This document shows, piece by piece, positions 50,823 to 58,892 of a stretch of DNA of 64,000 nucleotides; position 1 is the stretch's first letter; the number at the start of each line of letters is the position of its first letter. Source of the stretch: Amycolatopsis japonica. Its GTDB lineage: Bacteria > Actinomycetota > Actinomycetes > Mycobacteriales > Pseudonocardiaceae. The position numbers and the translations under genes were made by a program. Under the pieces are notes generated by a model that saw only the letters and a program-made list of their open reading frames with translations, ran no database searches and was not told where the DNA came from. The stretch lies in contig NZ_CP008953.1 of NCBI RefSeq assembly GCF_000732925.1, positions 6,696,001 to 6,760,000 on the forward strand, read 5' to 3'.

Positions 50823-51617
50823 ATGAGCGACGGCAGATGGTTCGACCTGAACCCGCTTCCCGAGCTGTTCGGCCTGGCCGCCGCCGGGCGGGCGCTGTTG
50901 CCGAACGTGCCCGTGACCCCGGCCGCGATCCTGAAGACCGTGACCGAGCAGCTGGTCGGGCGCAGGCTGACGGCCAAGGTGGACGGGCACGACGTCGGCC
51001 TCACCCTGACCGACCTCGACTACCGGACCGACAGCCTCAGCCTGGCCGCCACCGGCCGGGTCGGCGACGTCCGCATCGTCGTCGAGGACGTCGACTGGCC
51101 GGAAACCCCGCTCGAACGCATCACCGTCCTGGCGTCGAACGTGCGCCTTCGCTCACTCCCCTCCCCTGCCGCCATCCCCGAACAGGTGAAGATGGCGATC
51201 CGGGTATCGCCGGAAGTCCTCCAGGCGCGCGTGGCCGAGGTCCGGCCGGGCATCATCGTGACCCCCGGCGACGACGGGCATTTCCACATCCGCTGGGAAA
51301 AGCGGCCCCGCTGGGGACATCTCGCCTTGGAGTCCACTGTGGAGCACGACGCCGTCGTCCTCCGGCCGATGTCCGTCCACATCGGACGCCGCCGGTTCGG
51401 CCCGCCGGCCCGGCTGAAGCCGATCGTGCTGCCGCTGCCCGAACTCCCGCAAGGGATCCGGCTCACCGCGGTCGAGGCGCACGACGGCCACCTGGTCCTG
51501 CACGCGCTGGCCGAGGAATGGCCGGAGAAGCTGTCCACCATCCCGCTCGGCGACCTGCTGGGCTGGGTGACGACGGCCGTGACCACGTTGACCCTGCCGA
51601 GACTCGGCGGACGGTGA
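50823..51617 (+). CDS. Hypothetical protein, possibly DUF2993/LmeA-like
   Basis: The 264-residue soluble protein begins SDGRWFDLNPLPELFGLAAAGRALLPNVPVTPAAILKTVTEQLVGRRL. Alternating beta segments follow (DVGLTLTDLDYRTDSLSLAATGRVGDVRIVVEDVDW). The pattern of paired beta strands loosely resembles DUF2993/LmeA lipid-binding proteins. No signal peptide is visible. The match is weak. A terminator hairpin follows. Confidence 0.5.
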   Translation: MSDGRWFDLNPLPELFGLAAAGRALLPNVPVTPAAILKTVTEQLVGRRLTAKVDGHDVGLTLTDLDYRTDSLSLAATGRVGDVRIVVEDVDWPETPLERITVLASNVRLRSLPSPAAIPEQVKMAIRVSPEVLQARVAEVRPGIIVTPGDDGHFHIRWEKRPRWGHLALESTVEHDAVVLRPMSVHIGRRRFGPPARLKPIVLPLPELPQGIRLTAVEAHDGHLVLHALAEEWPEKLSTIPLGDLLGWVTTAVTTLTLPRLGGR

Positions 51618-51622
51618 CCGGC

Positions 51623-51653
51623 GATGGCCCTCGCCGCGGTGACGAGGGCCATC
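51623..51653. terminator. Bidirectional hairpin terminator
   Basis: GATGGCCCTCG (51623-51633) pairs perfectly with 51643-51653 around a 9-base loop, between two convergent genes. Confidence 0.7.
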
Positions 51654-51659
51654 ATCGGA

Positions 51660-52766
51660 TCAGCTGTGCAACGCGCCCTGCGCGACACGCACCGCGGGCG
51701 CGGCGGGCTTCGCGACGGACGCGGCGGCGGTATCCGCCTCCGCGAGGGCGGACGACCGCACGAGACCGGTCTTCGTGCCGCACGCCTTCTTCTTCTCGGC
51801 CGACGTCATCTTCTTGCCGACGGTCCTGGTCTGGCCCACGACACCGGGCGCGGGGCCCTCACCGCTGAAGTTCCAGACGTACCACTGGTGGTGACCCCAT
51901 CGGCGCTTGTCGTACCACATGTCGTACGAGCCGTAGCCCACGCGCATCACCGGAGAGCGGTCCAGACCCGCCCAGTAGCCCGGATTCACCTCGATCCGGG
52001 TCTCGACGTTCTCGCTGGTCTCCCAGCCCCACTCCTGGCCCCACGTGCGCTTGTAGGCCACCGTCCACTGGACGAGGAACTCGAAGCCCGCGCTCACGCT
52101 GAGCTCGTTCGACACCGTGTTCTTCCCGCTGCGGGTGTCCCGCTTGCCGATCACCTGGGTGATCTTGTTGGCACTGCAGTTGAAGACCGTGTCCACCCGG
52201 TTCCACTCGCCGTAGAAGTCCTGGCCACGCTGGTCGACGTGGGCGTTGCAGGTCTTGGTGGCGCGGCCGCAGTCCTTGAGCAGTTCGGCGCGGGACGGCC
52301 CGCGCGAGTACACGACGGAGCTGCCGAGGTCGTTCATGTTCGACCCGTAGTTGGCGCTGTCGTTGGCGTACCACTCCTGGGTGGCGCCCTGGTATTCGGC
52401 GTGCTCGTACATCGTGATGTAGCAGTTGTAGAAGGTCTTGAACGAGGAGACCTTGTCGTTCATCGAGCCGAGGAAGCCGATGGTCTGGTTCGTCCCCTCG
52501 ACGCACGGCGATCCGGTGACGGCGACGCTCGCGCCGCCGAAGTTCGCGTGTTCGTAGAGCACGCTGATCACTGTCGCGGACGCGCCGACCTCGCCCGCCG
52601 ACGCCGCGGCGAGGGACTCGCCCACGCTGTCGAAGCACCGGAAAGCTCCGGTGATCGTGTCGGCGACGCAGTGCTCGTCACGTTCCGCGGCGTTCGCCGG
52701 GACGACGCAGGCGAGACACATCGCCACAGCGGCCAGGAAGGCCGCCCCGAGTCTGTACTTGTGCAC
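51660..52766 (-). CDS. Secreted crystallin-like protein with C-terminal beta-rich domain
   Basis: GTG 52766 behind GGGAG gives a clear signal peptide ending at PANAA. Residues about 70-150 carry two beta/gamma-crystallin-like motifs (VLYEHANFGGASVAVTG, and ITMYEHAEYQGATQEWYANDSANYGSNMNDLGSSVVYSRG), as in I36-type inhibitors. The next 150 residues are beta strands with alternating polar residues and many tryptophans (EFLVQWTVAYKRTWGQEWGWETS). That recalls pore-forming toxins or adhesins, but no family is assigned. The function is unknown. Confidence 0.55.
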   Translation of the reverse strand: MHKYRLGAAFLAAVAMCLACVVPANAAERDEHCVADTITGAFRCFDSVGESLAAASAGEVGASATVISVLYEHANFGGASVAVTGSPCVEGTNQTIGFLGSMNDKVSSFKTFYNCYITMYEHAEYQGATQEWYANDSANYGSNMNDLGSSVVYSRGPSRAELLKDCGRATKTCNAHVDQRGQDFYGEWNRVDTVFNCSANKITQVIGKRDTRSGKNTVSNELSVSAGFEFLVQWTVAYKRTWGQEWGWETSENVETRIEVNPGYWAGLDRSPVMRVGYGSYDMWYDKRRWGHHQWYVWNFSGEGPAPGVVGQTRTVGKKMTSAEKKKACGTKTGLVRSSALAEADTAAASVAKPAAPAVRVAQGALHS

Positions 52767-52897
52767 GTCTGAACTCCCTGGGGAAGACGGAATACCGACC
52801 ATGATCGGATCGGCGTCACGAGTCCACCACGGGGAAACCGGCTTGCCCATGCAGAACGACCGGCAGACTGTTTTTCGCTTACCACTGAACGGGACCG

Positions 52898-53473
52898 CTA
52901 GGCCGATTCGCCGCGCTCACGCAGATAACGCGTGTGATCGGCCTGCTGATGGACGTCGCCGGCGTAGAAGCGTTCCGCTATCCGGTGCGCTTCGATCTCC
53001 AGCAGTTCCAGCTGCGCGAGGAGCTCGTCGGCAGGCCGTTTGGCCGCGAACCACCAGGGCAGATTCAGATACGTCTCCACCGAAAGCGGCAGATCCGTTC
53101 GCGCCAACCGGGTGACGGCGTGCTGGACGTCCGGGTTCGCCGACCACCGCTCCGGCCGCGATAGGAGATCTTCGAGCACCTCGGCGATCCGCCGCACACC
53201 GTCCACAGAGGACTCGGGCATCCGCTGCGCCCGTTCGGTCACCTTGCCCACCAGCGATTCGAGGTCGGCCCGCAGCTGCCCGGCCTCGGCGACGGCGTCC
53301 ACCGAGACGAGCCGGACCCTCTCGGGCGGCGCGAGCAGGGCGAACACCGCGTACAGCCCCGCGACGACCAGCGGCCACAACCCGCCGACGACGCCGGTCA
53401 GGTACAGGGCCAGCCCGATCAGCCCGCCGACACAACCGGCGAGGTTCTTCGTGGAGCCGAGGTACCCGATCAC
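52898..53473 (-). CDS. Small membrane protein of the vWA/TelA operon
   Basis: Two N-terminal hydrophobic segments (LAGCVGGLIGLALYLTGVV and GLWPLVVAGLYAVFALLAPP) precede a 130-residue soluble helical region (LRADLESLVGKVTERAQRM, then LLAQLELLEIEAHRIAERFY). No named family is assigned with confidence. The ATG overlaps the vWA-gene stop by four bases, so it belongs to the operon. It may dock the soluble TelA partner at the membrane, by inference. Confidence 0.6.
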   Translation of the reverse strand: MIGYLGSTKNLAGCVGGLIGLALYLTGVVGGLWPLVVAGLYAVFALLAPPERVRLVSVDAVAEAGQLRADLESLVGKVTERAQRMPESSVDGVRRIAEVLEDLLSRPERWSANPDVQHAVTRLARTDLPLSVETYLNLPWWFAAKRPADELLAQLELLEIEAHRIAERFYAGDVHQQADHTRYLRERGESA

Positions 53474-55092
53474 TGGTACCCGCGGATTTCCTGGAACACC
53501 TTGGGCAGCACGTCGCCTCGCGCGTCGAACACGTTGCCACCGGTGCGTTTCGCGACCTCGCCGAGTTCGGCGGAGTCGCCTTCGCCGAAGATCACGGTGA
53601 ACACCGGGATCTGCCGCATCGCCTCCGGCAACGACGGGAACCTGAGCTGGAAATCCGAGAACTTGGCGCCGTTCGCGTTCTGTCCGTCGGTCATCAGCAC
53701 GATCGAGTTGAAGCGGTCGGGGTCCCGCGCGACCAAAGGTCCCATGATGTCGTACGCGCGCTGAAGGCTGTCGTAGATCGCCGTGCCACCGTTCGCGTCG
53801 AGGCCTTCGGCGAAACGCTTGATCTTGTCCAACGCGGGTTGTGGATCGCCTTCCGGCACCGTGAACGTCTCCGGACTGCCTGGCACGGTGTCGAACGGCA
53901 GCATCGTGACCTCCTCACGGCTGCGGAACCGGCGGTACCGCCCGGTCAGGGAACCGTCGGCGCCGGTCAGCCCGATCAGTGCGGCGCGCAGCGACTCGAT
54001 CCGGTCGCCCGACATGGAACCGGAGGTGTCGAGCACGTACAGCGTCCGCGACGGCCGCCGGATCTTGTCGAAGTAGGCGCCCAGCAACGCGTCGACCGCT
54101 TGCTGCGTCGCGGGGAACGGCAGCTCGACGAGATCCTTTCGCGCGAACTGCTGCCCCAGCTGGACTCCCGGCACGACCGGACGACGCTGCGTGGTCTCCA
54201 TGATCTTGCGCTGGGTGTCCGGCGTCCGCAGCCGTTCGGCGAGCTTGCGGTGCGCGTCCCGCGCGTCGGAATTCGCGCTCTGTAACAAAGTCAGCGGATA
54301 GTCCGCGGTCACGACACCGTCGGAGGGATACACCAGCGTCAGCGGTTCGGGGAGTTTCCCGCTCGCGTTCATCGACAACAGGACGGACTCGTAGTTGATC
54401 AGGCCGTCGACCTTCTTGCCGGGATCCTGGCCGCTCGCCCGTCGTTGGTAGGCCTCGGAAAGCCAGCCCGACGAGCCCGCGGACATCGCCTGCGCACTGA
54501 AGAACTCGGTCAGTTTCGGGGTGACGGAAGCGATCTGCTGAGCGTCGATCGCGTTGCCCGCCCCCGCGAGCGCCGACGCCACCCCGACGAGCGCCGAGAA
54601 ACCGGAGTTCGACGCGGACGGGTCGGTCATGCCATAGGTGAAGGCCTTCTTCCCGGCCTGCTCGGCGATCTCACCCCAGCCCACCGGCCGTCCGGTCCAG
54701 CCGAGCCGTTGCGCCGCCGACGCGGACAGGCCGAGCACCACCGGCGAGCTCATGATCTTCACCTGCTCGCCCAACCGTTCGGCTGCCTCCGGAACCGCCG
54801 CCGGATACCGGTTCGACGAGAACCAGACGGCGTCGTACTGACCGTCCACCTTGCCGTTCGCCAACGACTCGGTGCCTTCCAACGTCCCGGTGAACTGGAA
54901 CTTGACCTTGACGCCGGTCGCCGCCGCCTCCTGTTCCAGCAGCGGCCGCAGATCGGCCAATTCGCTGCCCGCGAGCACCCGCAGGGTGCCTGCCTCGGCC
55001 TCTCCCAGCCCCGTCCCGCCTTCGCTCGAATCGCAGGAAACCAGTGACAGCGCGCAGATCGCCGCCACCGTGAGCACAGCCCAGCGTTTCAC
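53470..55092 (-). CDS. Lipoprotein fusing a solute-binding fold to a vWA domain
   Basis: The lipobox (SLVSCDSS, Cys20) leads. Residues 36-340 are a type 2 extracellular solute-binding fold (LRVLAGSELADLRPLLEQEAAATGVKVKFQFTGT, then WFSSNRYPAA). From about 349 comes a von Willebrand A domain with MIDAS residues in LYVLDTSGSMSG (Asp355, Ser357, Ser359) and later GGTAIYDSL and VLMTDGQNANG. The fusion suggests metal-dependent protein contact linked to ligand capture outside the membrane. There is no ABC permease or ATPase in the operon. Confidence 0.75.
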   Translation of the reverse strand: MKRWAVLTVAAICALSLVSCDSSEGGTGLGEAEAGTLRVLAGSELADLRPLLEQEAAATGVKVKFQFTGTLEGTESLANGKVDGQYDAVWFSSNRYPAAVPEAAERLGEQVKIMSSPVVLGLSASAAQRLGWTGRPVGWGEIAEQAGKKAFTYGMTDPSASNSGFSALVGVASALAGAGNAIDAQQIASVTPKLTEFFSAQAMSAGSSGWLSEAYQRRASGQDPGKKVDGLINYESVLLSMNASGKLPEPLTLVYPSDGVVTADYPLTLLQSANSDARDAHRKLAERLRTPDTQRKIMETTQRRPVVPGVQLGQQFARKDLVELPFPATQQAVDALLGAYFDKIRRPSRTLYVLDTSGSMSGDRIESLRAALIGLTGADGSLTGRYRRFRSREEVTMLPFDTVPGSPETFTVPEGDPQPALDKIKRFAEGLDANGGTAIYDSLQRAYDIMGPLVARDPDRFNSIVLMTDGQNANGAKFSDFQLRFPSLPEAMRQIPVFTVIFGEGDSAELGEVAKRTGGNVFDARGDVLPKVFQEIRGYQ

Positions 55093-56243
55093 GATGCCCC
55101 CTCGGCCGCCGCCGTCTCGTGTGACCGGCGCAGATGGTCTTCGGCCCGCCGGATCTCCCCGGACAGCGCCTCCACGGTCGCCGCCATCGTCGAGACGGCC
55201 CCCGCCTTGAACTCGTCGATCGCGTCGATGCTCCGGTAGATCCGCTCGAACGACTCACGGATCGTCGCCACCGCCACCGCCGGATCGCTGCCCGCACGCT
55301 GGATCTCGGCGCTGCGCAGTTCCAGCATTTCGGCGTTGGCCCTGATCAGGCCGTCGGTCGTGGCTTGCACGGCCTGGATCTCGTCGAGGACGTCGCGTTG
55401 CCCGGCGAGTGCCCCGCTCACCACCAGCGCGACCCGCAGCGCCGCGACCGTGGTCGACACCGCCCGCTCGATCCCGCGGATCAGCTCGTCGTTGTTGCGC
55501 CGCACCAGATCCAGCGCGAGATAGCCCTGCGCGCTGACGGCGAGCTGGGTCAGCAGATCCTGGTGCCGCTGCCGGATCGGATGCACCGCGTCCGCCCGCA
55601 AGGCCTTGGCCCGCGCGGGGTCGGTGAAGTCGAAGATCCCGGCTTGACGGTCGACGGCCGTGTCGACGGCTTCGGCGAACGCGGCCGCTTCCGACAGCTT
55701 GCCGAGCGTCGCCCACAGACGTTCTCGTTCACCCTTGAGCGCGGCGTTGTCCCGTCGCAGATGGTCTTGTCGCGCCCGCAGGTCCAGCACGAGCGCGTTC
55801 ACCGGCTCGTTCGCCGCGCGATAGCGGTCCAGAGCCTTCTTCGCGCTGCCCGCGACCGGGATCAGCCCCATCAGCTTGCGGCCGGTGATCGGCAGTTTCG
55901 CAGGATCGATCTCCGCCACGGCCCGCCGGAGCCCGGCCAGGCTCACCGTCGCCTGGTGTTGTGGCGACCCGATTTCCGTGAGCGCCCGCGTCGACCGGTC
56001 CAGCAGCGCACCGGCGACGGTCGCCGCCGCGCGCATGTCGGACTCGCCGACCGCGAGCAGTTCGTCCAGGACGCGTGTGAAGTCGGGCGACCGGACGTCG
56101 AGTGCTTCGAGACGCCGGGCGAACCCCTCCGCGCGCTTCGTGACTTCGGCGTGGACCTCCGGCGCGAGGGTGACCAGGCCGGCCGCCCGCTCGGCCGGGA
56201 TCGCCTCCACCGGTTCGGGTGGAGTGAGCGTGAAATCGTCCAT
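55089..56243 (-). CDS. telA: TelA-family toxic-anion-resistance protein
   Basis: The 384-residue soluble protein is almost entirely helical, with the TelA signature in RALTEIGSPQHQATVSLAGLRRAVAEIDPAKLPITGRKLMGLIPVAGSAKKALDRYRAANEPVNALVLDLRARQDHLRRDNAALKGER, here quoted as scattered motifs. Coiled-coil segments follow. TelA proteins are linked to tellurite and antibiotic tolerance but their mechanism is unknown. Both ends overlap neighbouring genes by one to four bases. Confidence 0.75.
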   Translation of the reverse strand: MDDFTLTPPEPVEAIPAERAAGLVTLAPEVHAEVTKRAEGFARRLEALDVRSPDFTRVLDELLAVGESDMRAAATVAGALLDRSTRALTEIGSPQHQATVSLAGLRRAVAEIDPAKLPITGRKLMGLIPVAGSAKKALDRYRAANEPVNALVLDLRARQDHLRRDNAALKGERERLWATLGKLSEAAAFAEAVDTAVDRQAGIFDFTDPARAKALRADAVHPIRQRHQDLLTQLAVSAQGYLALDLVRRNNDELIRGIERAVSTTVAALRVALVVSGALAGQRDVLDEIQAVQATTDGLIRANAEMLELRSAEIQRAGSDPAVAVATIRESFERIYRSIDAIDEFKAGAVSTMAATVEALSGEIRRAEDHLRRSHETAAAEGAS

Positions 56244-57331
56244 CAGTACTGCTTCTTCACCGCGTCGAGCAGACGCTCCAGCGTTTCGTACGACGGCGGC
56301 TCGACTGCGTCCACCAGGTCCGCGGGCACCGGCGCCTTGGCCGCGGCGACGACGTCGGCGAACAACCGCGGATCCCCGGTACGGAAACCGAACGTCGCGG
56401 CGAGTTTCCCCAGCTCCGGGTCGGTCGCGAGCAGCCTGCCGACCTGGTCGCCGTTCGGTTTCAGCGGCACGAGCGTGTGCTTGGAGTACACCGTCGGCGC
56501 GGTGTAGAGCAGCCGCATGTCCGGCCGGATCGACCCGTCGGCGCGCACCAGCCGGTCGACGAACTGCGACTCGTAGATCAGCGCCATCGGCGTCTTGCCC
56601 ATCCCCGCCGCGAGGTAGTCCTCGAACGGGCCTTCGGTGCTGTTCTGCGTGTACCCCTGGTCGATGAACAGCTTCGACACCGCGGGCAGCACCTTCGCCT
56701 CGGCTTCCGGCGTGCTGACGACGTTGTTCCCGTTGGCGACGAACGAGACGATCGACAGGTACATCGCCGCCGAGTTCGATTCGCGCGGGTCCGTGGTCGT
56801 GACCAGCACGTTCTTGCGCGCGGGGAACGCGGTGTTGCCGGGAAGCTGGTCCCAGCGCGTGCCCTTCTGGGCGGCTTCGAGGTACTTCGCGATGTCGAGC
56901 ACCTGATACTCGCCGGCGCCCTTGCGCACGATCCCGTTGGCGCTCAGGAGGTTCACGATCGGTTCGAAGGTCGCGACGGCCATCGGCGACTGGAACGGCG
57001 TGTGCACGCCGGTCACTTGGTGATCGCGCTGGATCCGCTGCGCGGCGGGCGACGAGGACGGGAACGCGAACTCGTACTTCCCGAGGTCCATGCTCGCGAT
57101 CTGCCGCGAGCCCGCGGTGTCGACCTCGACCTTCAGCCCGTGCTTCGCGAACGCGTCCGCCACCCGTTTGTCGGAGAAGAAGGCGAGCTTCTCCGAACCG
57201 ATGACCCCGCGCACCGTGGTCAGATCCGTGCCCTGCGCGGTGTTCTCGTCACCGTCCCGGCCCCAGACGATCACCGCGGCCACGGCCAGCAGCAGCACCA
57301 CGGCCAGACCGATCGACAGACGGCGTTTCAC
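56243..57331 (-). CDS. Membrane-tethered extracellular solute-binding-like protein
   Basis: A single N-terminal helix (LSIGLAVVLLLAVAAVIVWG) without a lipobox cysteine anchors the protein. The outer domain resembles type 2 binding proteins: VRGVIGSEKLAFFSDKRVADAFAKHGLKVEVDTAGSRQIASMDLGKYEFAFPSSSPAAQRI, then LVTTTDPRESNSAAMYLSIVSFVANG. It is the first gene of the four-gene coupled operon; the TelA start shares a base with its stop (TGATG). It is a second binding protein with no transporter. Confidence 0.7.
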   Translation of the reverse strand: MKRRLSIGLAVVLLLAVAAVIVWGRDGDENTAQGTDLTTVRGVIGSEKLAFFSDKRVADAFAKHGLKVEVDTAGSRQIASMDLGKYEFAFPSSSPAAQRIQRDHQVTGVHTPFQSPMAVATFEPIVNLLSANGIVRKGAGEYQVLDIAKYLEAAQKGTRWDQLPGNTAFPARKNVLVTTTDPRESNSAAMYLSIVSFVANGNNVVSTPEAEAKVLPAVSKLFIDQGYTQNSTEGPFEDYLAAGMGKTPMALIYESQFVDRLVRADGSIRPDMRLLYTAPTVYSKHTLVPLKPNGDQVGRLLATDPELGKLAATFGFRTGDPRLFADVVAAAKAPVPADLVDAVEPPSYETLERLLDAVKKQY

Positions 57332-57470
57332 CGGCCAACCCCCTCGTTCACAGGCTCGATCTTTCAGCCCGTACGACTCTTTTGACGCGCGGGCGAGCCA
57401 TTTCGAAGTGAACGATCGATGAACGGAAGCCGTCGGTACTTTCTGTCGAAACCTTGGGGGATAAGGAAAA

Positions 57471-58892
57471 TCAGATCACGGACTGCTCCGAGACCGGCAG
57501 GCACACGGTGAACCGCGTGTCACCCGGCGCCGAATCGACCCGCAGGTCGCCCTGATGCCGTTCGACGACGATGCGCCAGGAGATGTCCAGGCCGAGGCCG
57601 GTCCCCTGCCCCACCGGTTTCGTGGTGAAGAACGGCTCGAAGATCCGCTGCCGCACCTCCGCCGGGATACCGGGTCCGGTGTCGCCGATCTCGACGTGCA
57701 CGTGATCGTCCACCCTGGACGTCCGCAGGGTCAGCGTGCCCTCGGTTCCCATGGCGCCGAGCGCGTTGTCGATGACGTTCGTCCACACCTGGTTCAGTTC
57801 GCCCGCGTACGCCGGGATCCTCGGGATCGTGTGGTCGTACTCCTTCACCACGCGGATCCCCGGCGCGATCTTGCCCGCCAGCATCACGAGGGTCGAGTCG
57901 AGGCCTTCGTGGACGTCGATCCACTGGTGCGGGGCGCGGTCCATCTGCGAGTACTGCTTGGCCTTGCCGACCAGCACCGAGATCCGGGTGGTCGAATCCT
58001 CGATCTCGCCCATCAGCATCTCGGTCTCGAGCGCGTACGCGAGCCAGCGGACTGCGCCGTCGAGGAAGGTCTCGCCGACCGCGTCGAGCAGCCGGTCGAG
58101 ATCCGGCACCGTCAGCCCGGCGCGGACGTAGATGTCGGCGAGGTCCCAGCCCTGGTCGATACCGTGGTCGTCGAACCAGTCACCGATCTCGTCCTCGCGG
58201 TCGGCCTGCTGCATGGCGGTCAGCTTCGGCGCCGACGCGACCTGTTTGACCAGCTGTTCTTGGATGTCGAGCAGCTGCTCCAGCAGCGTCGGGTCGACGT
58301 TCTTCTTCGCCAGCATCGCGAGCTTGTGCCGCATCCCGGCGACCCGCTCCCGCAGCGACGCCGTCGCGCGGACGGCGGCGGCCGCCGGATTGTTGAGCTC
58401 GTGGGTCAGCCCGGCGGACAGTTCGCCGAGCGCCAGCAGCCGCCGTCGCGAACCGATGACGGTGTCGCTGTTGCGCCAGCCGAGGTACATACCCTCCAGC
58501 AGATGCGTCGCCATCGGGAACCAGCGGCGGAACTCGGTGGCGAACTCGGCCGCGGGCAGGGTCAGGAAGGTGAGGTCGCTGACCGCGTGTACGGAAGCGC
58601 CGTAGGTGTGCTCGGTCTCCTGGTGCACGAAGAACTGCGTCGCGCCGCAGTACGCGCCGCGCTGGTCGGACCGGATCGTCTCGACCTCGGTGCCGCCGAC
58701 GAGCCGTGTCATCCGCAGCGCGCCCGACAGCAGGAGATAGAAGCAGGTGGCCGGTTCACCCTCGCGCATGACCGTGGTGCCGCCGGTGTACTGCTCCAGC
58801 ACGGCGTGCTCGTCGATCCAGTCGAGCTGCTCCTCGCTGAGGTGCTCGAAGAGGAAGAGCCCGCGCAGTTCTTCCCTGGGCAGAACGCTCAT
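57471..58892 (-). CDS. Histidine kinase with N-terminal cyclic-nucleotide-binding (CRP-like) domain
   Basis: Residues about 10-125 are a cNMP domain (LFEHLSEEQLDWIDEHAVLEQYTGGTTVMREGEPATCFYLLLSGALRM). The dimerisation helix has the phospho-acceptor His164 in ELSAGLTHELNNPAAAAV. The N box is ELNQVWTNVIDNALGAM, G1 DTGPGIP and G2 GTGLGLDI. No membrane helix is present, so it is cytosolic. The ATG overlaps the stop of the following receiver-flavoprotein by four bases, making them a cognate pair. Confidence 0.85.
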   Translation of the reverse strand: MSVLPREELRGLFLFEHLSEEQLDWIDEHAVLEQYTGGTTVMREGEPATCFYLLLSGALRMTRLVGGTEVETIRSDQRGAYCGATQFFVHQETEHTYGASVHAVSDLTFLTLPAAEFATEFRRWFPMATHLLEGMYLGWRNSDTVIGSRRRLLALGELSAGLTHELNNPAAAAVRATASLRERVAGMRHKLAMLAKKNVDPTLLEQLLDIQEQLVKQVASAPKLTAMQQADREDEIGDWFDDHGIDQGWDLADIYVRAGLTVPDLDRLLDAVGETFLDGAVRWLAYALETEMLMGEIEDSTTRISVLVGKAKQYSQMDRAPHQWIDVHEGLDSTLVMLAGKIAPGIRVVKEYDHTIPRIPAYAGELNQVWTNVIDNALGAMGTEGTLTLRTSRVDDHVHVEIGDTGPGIPAEVRQRIFEPFFTTKPVGQGTGLGLDISWRIVVERHQGDLRVDSAPGDTRFTVCLPVSEQSVI

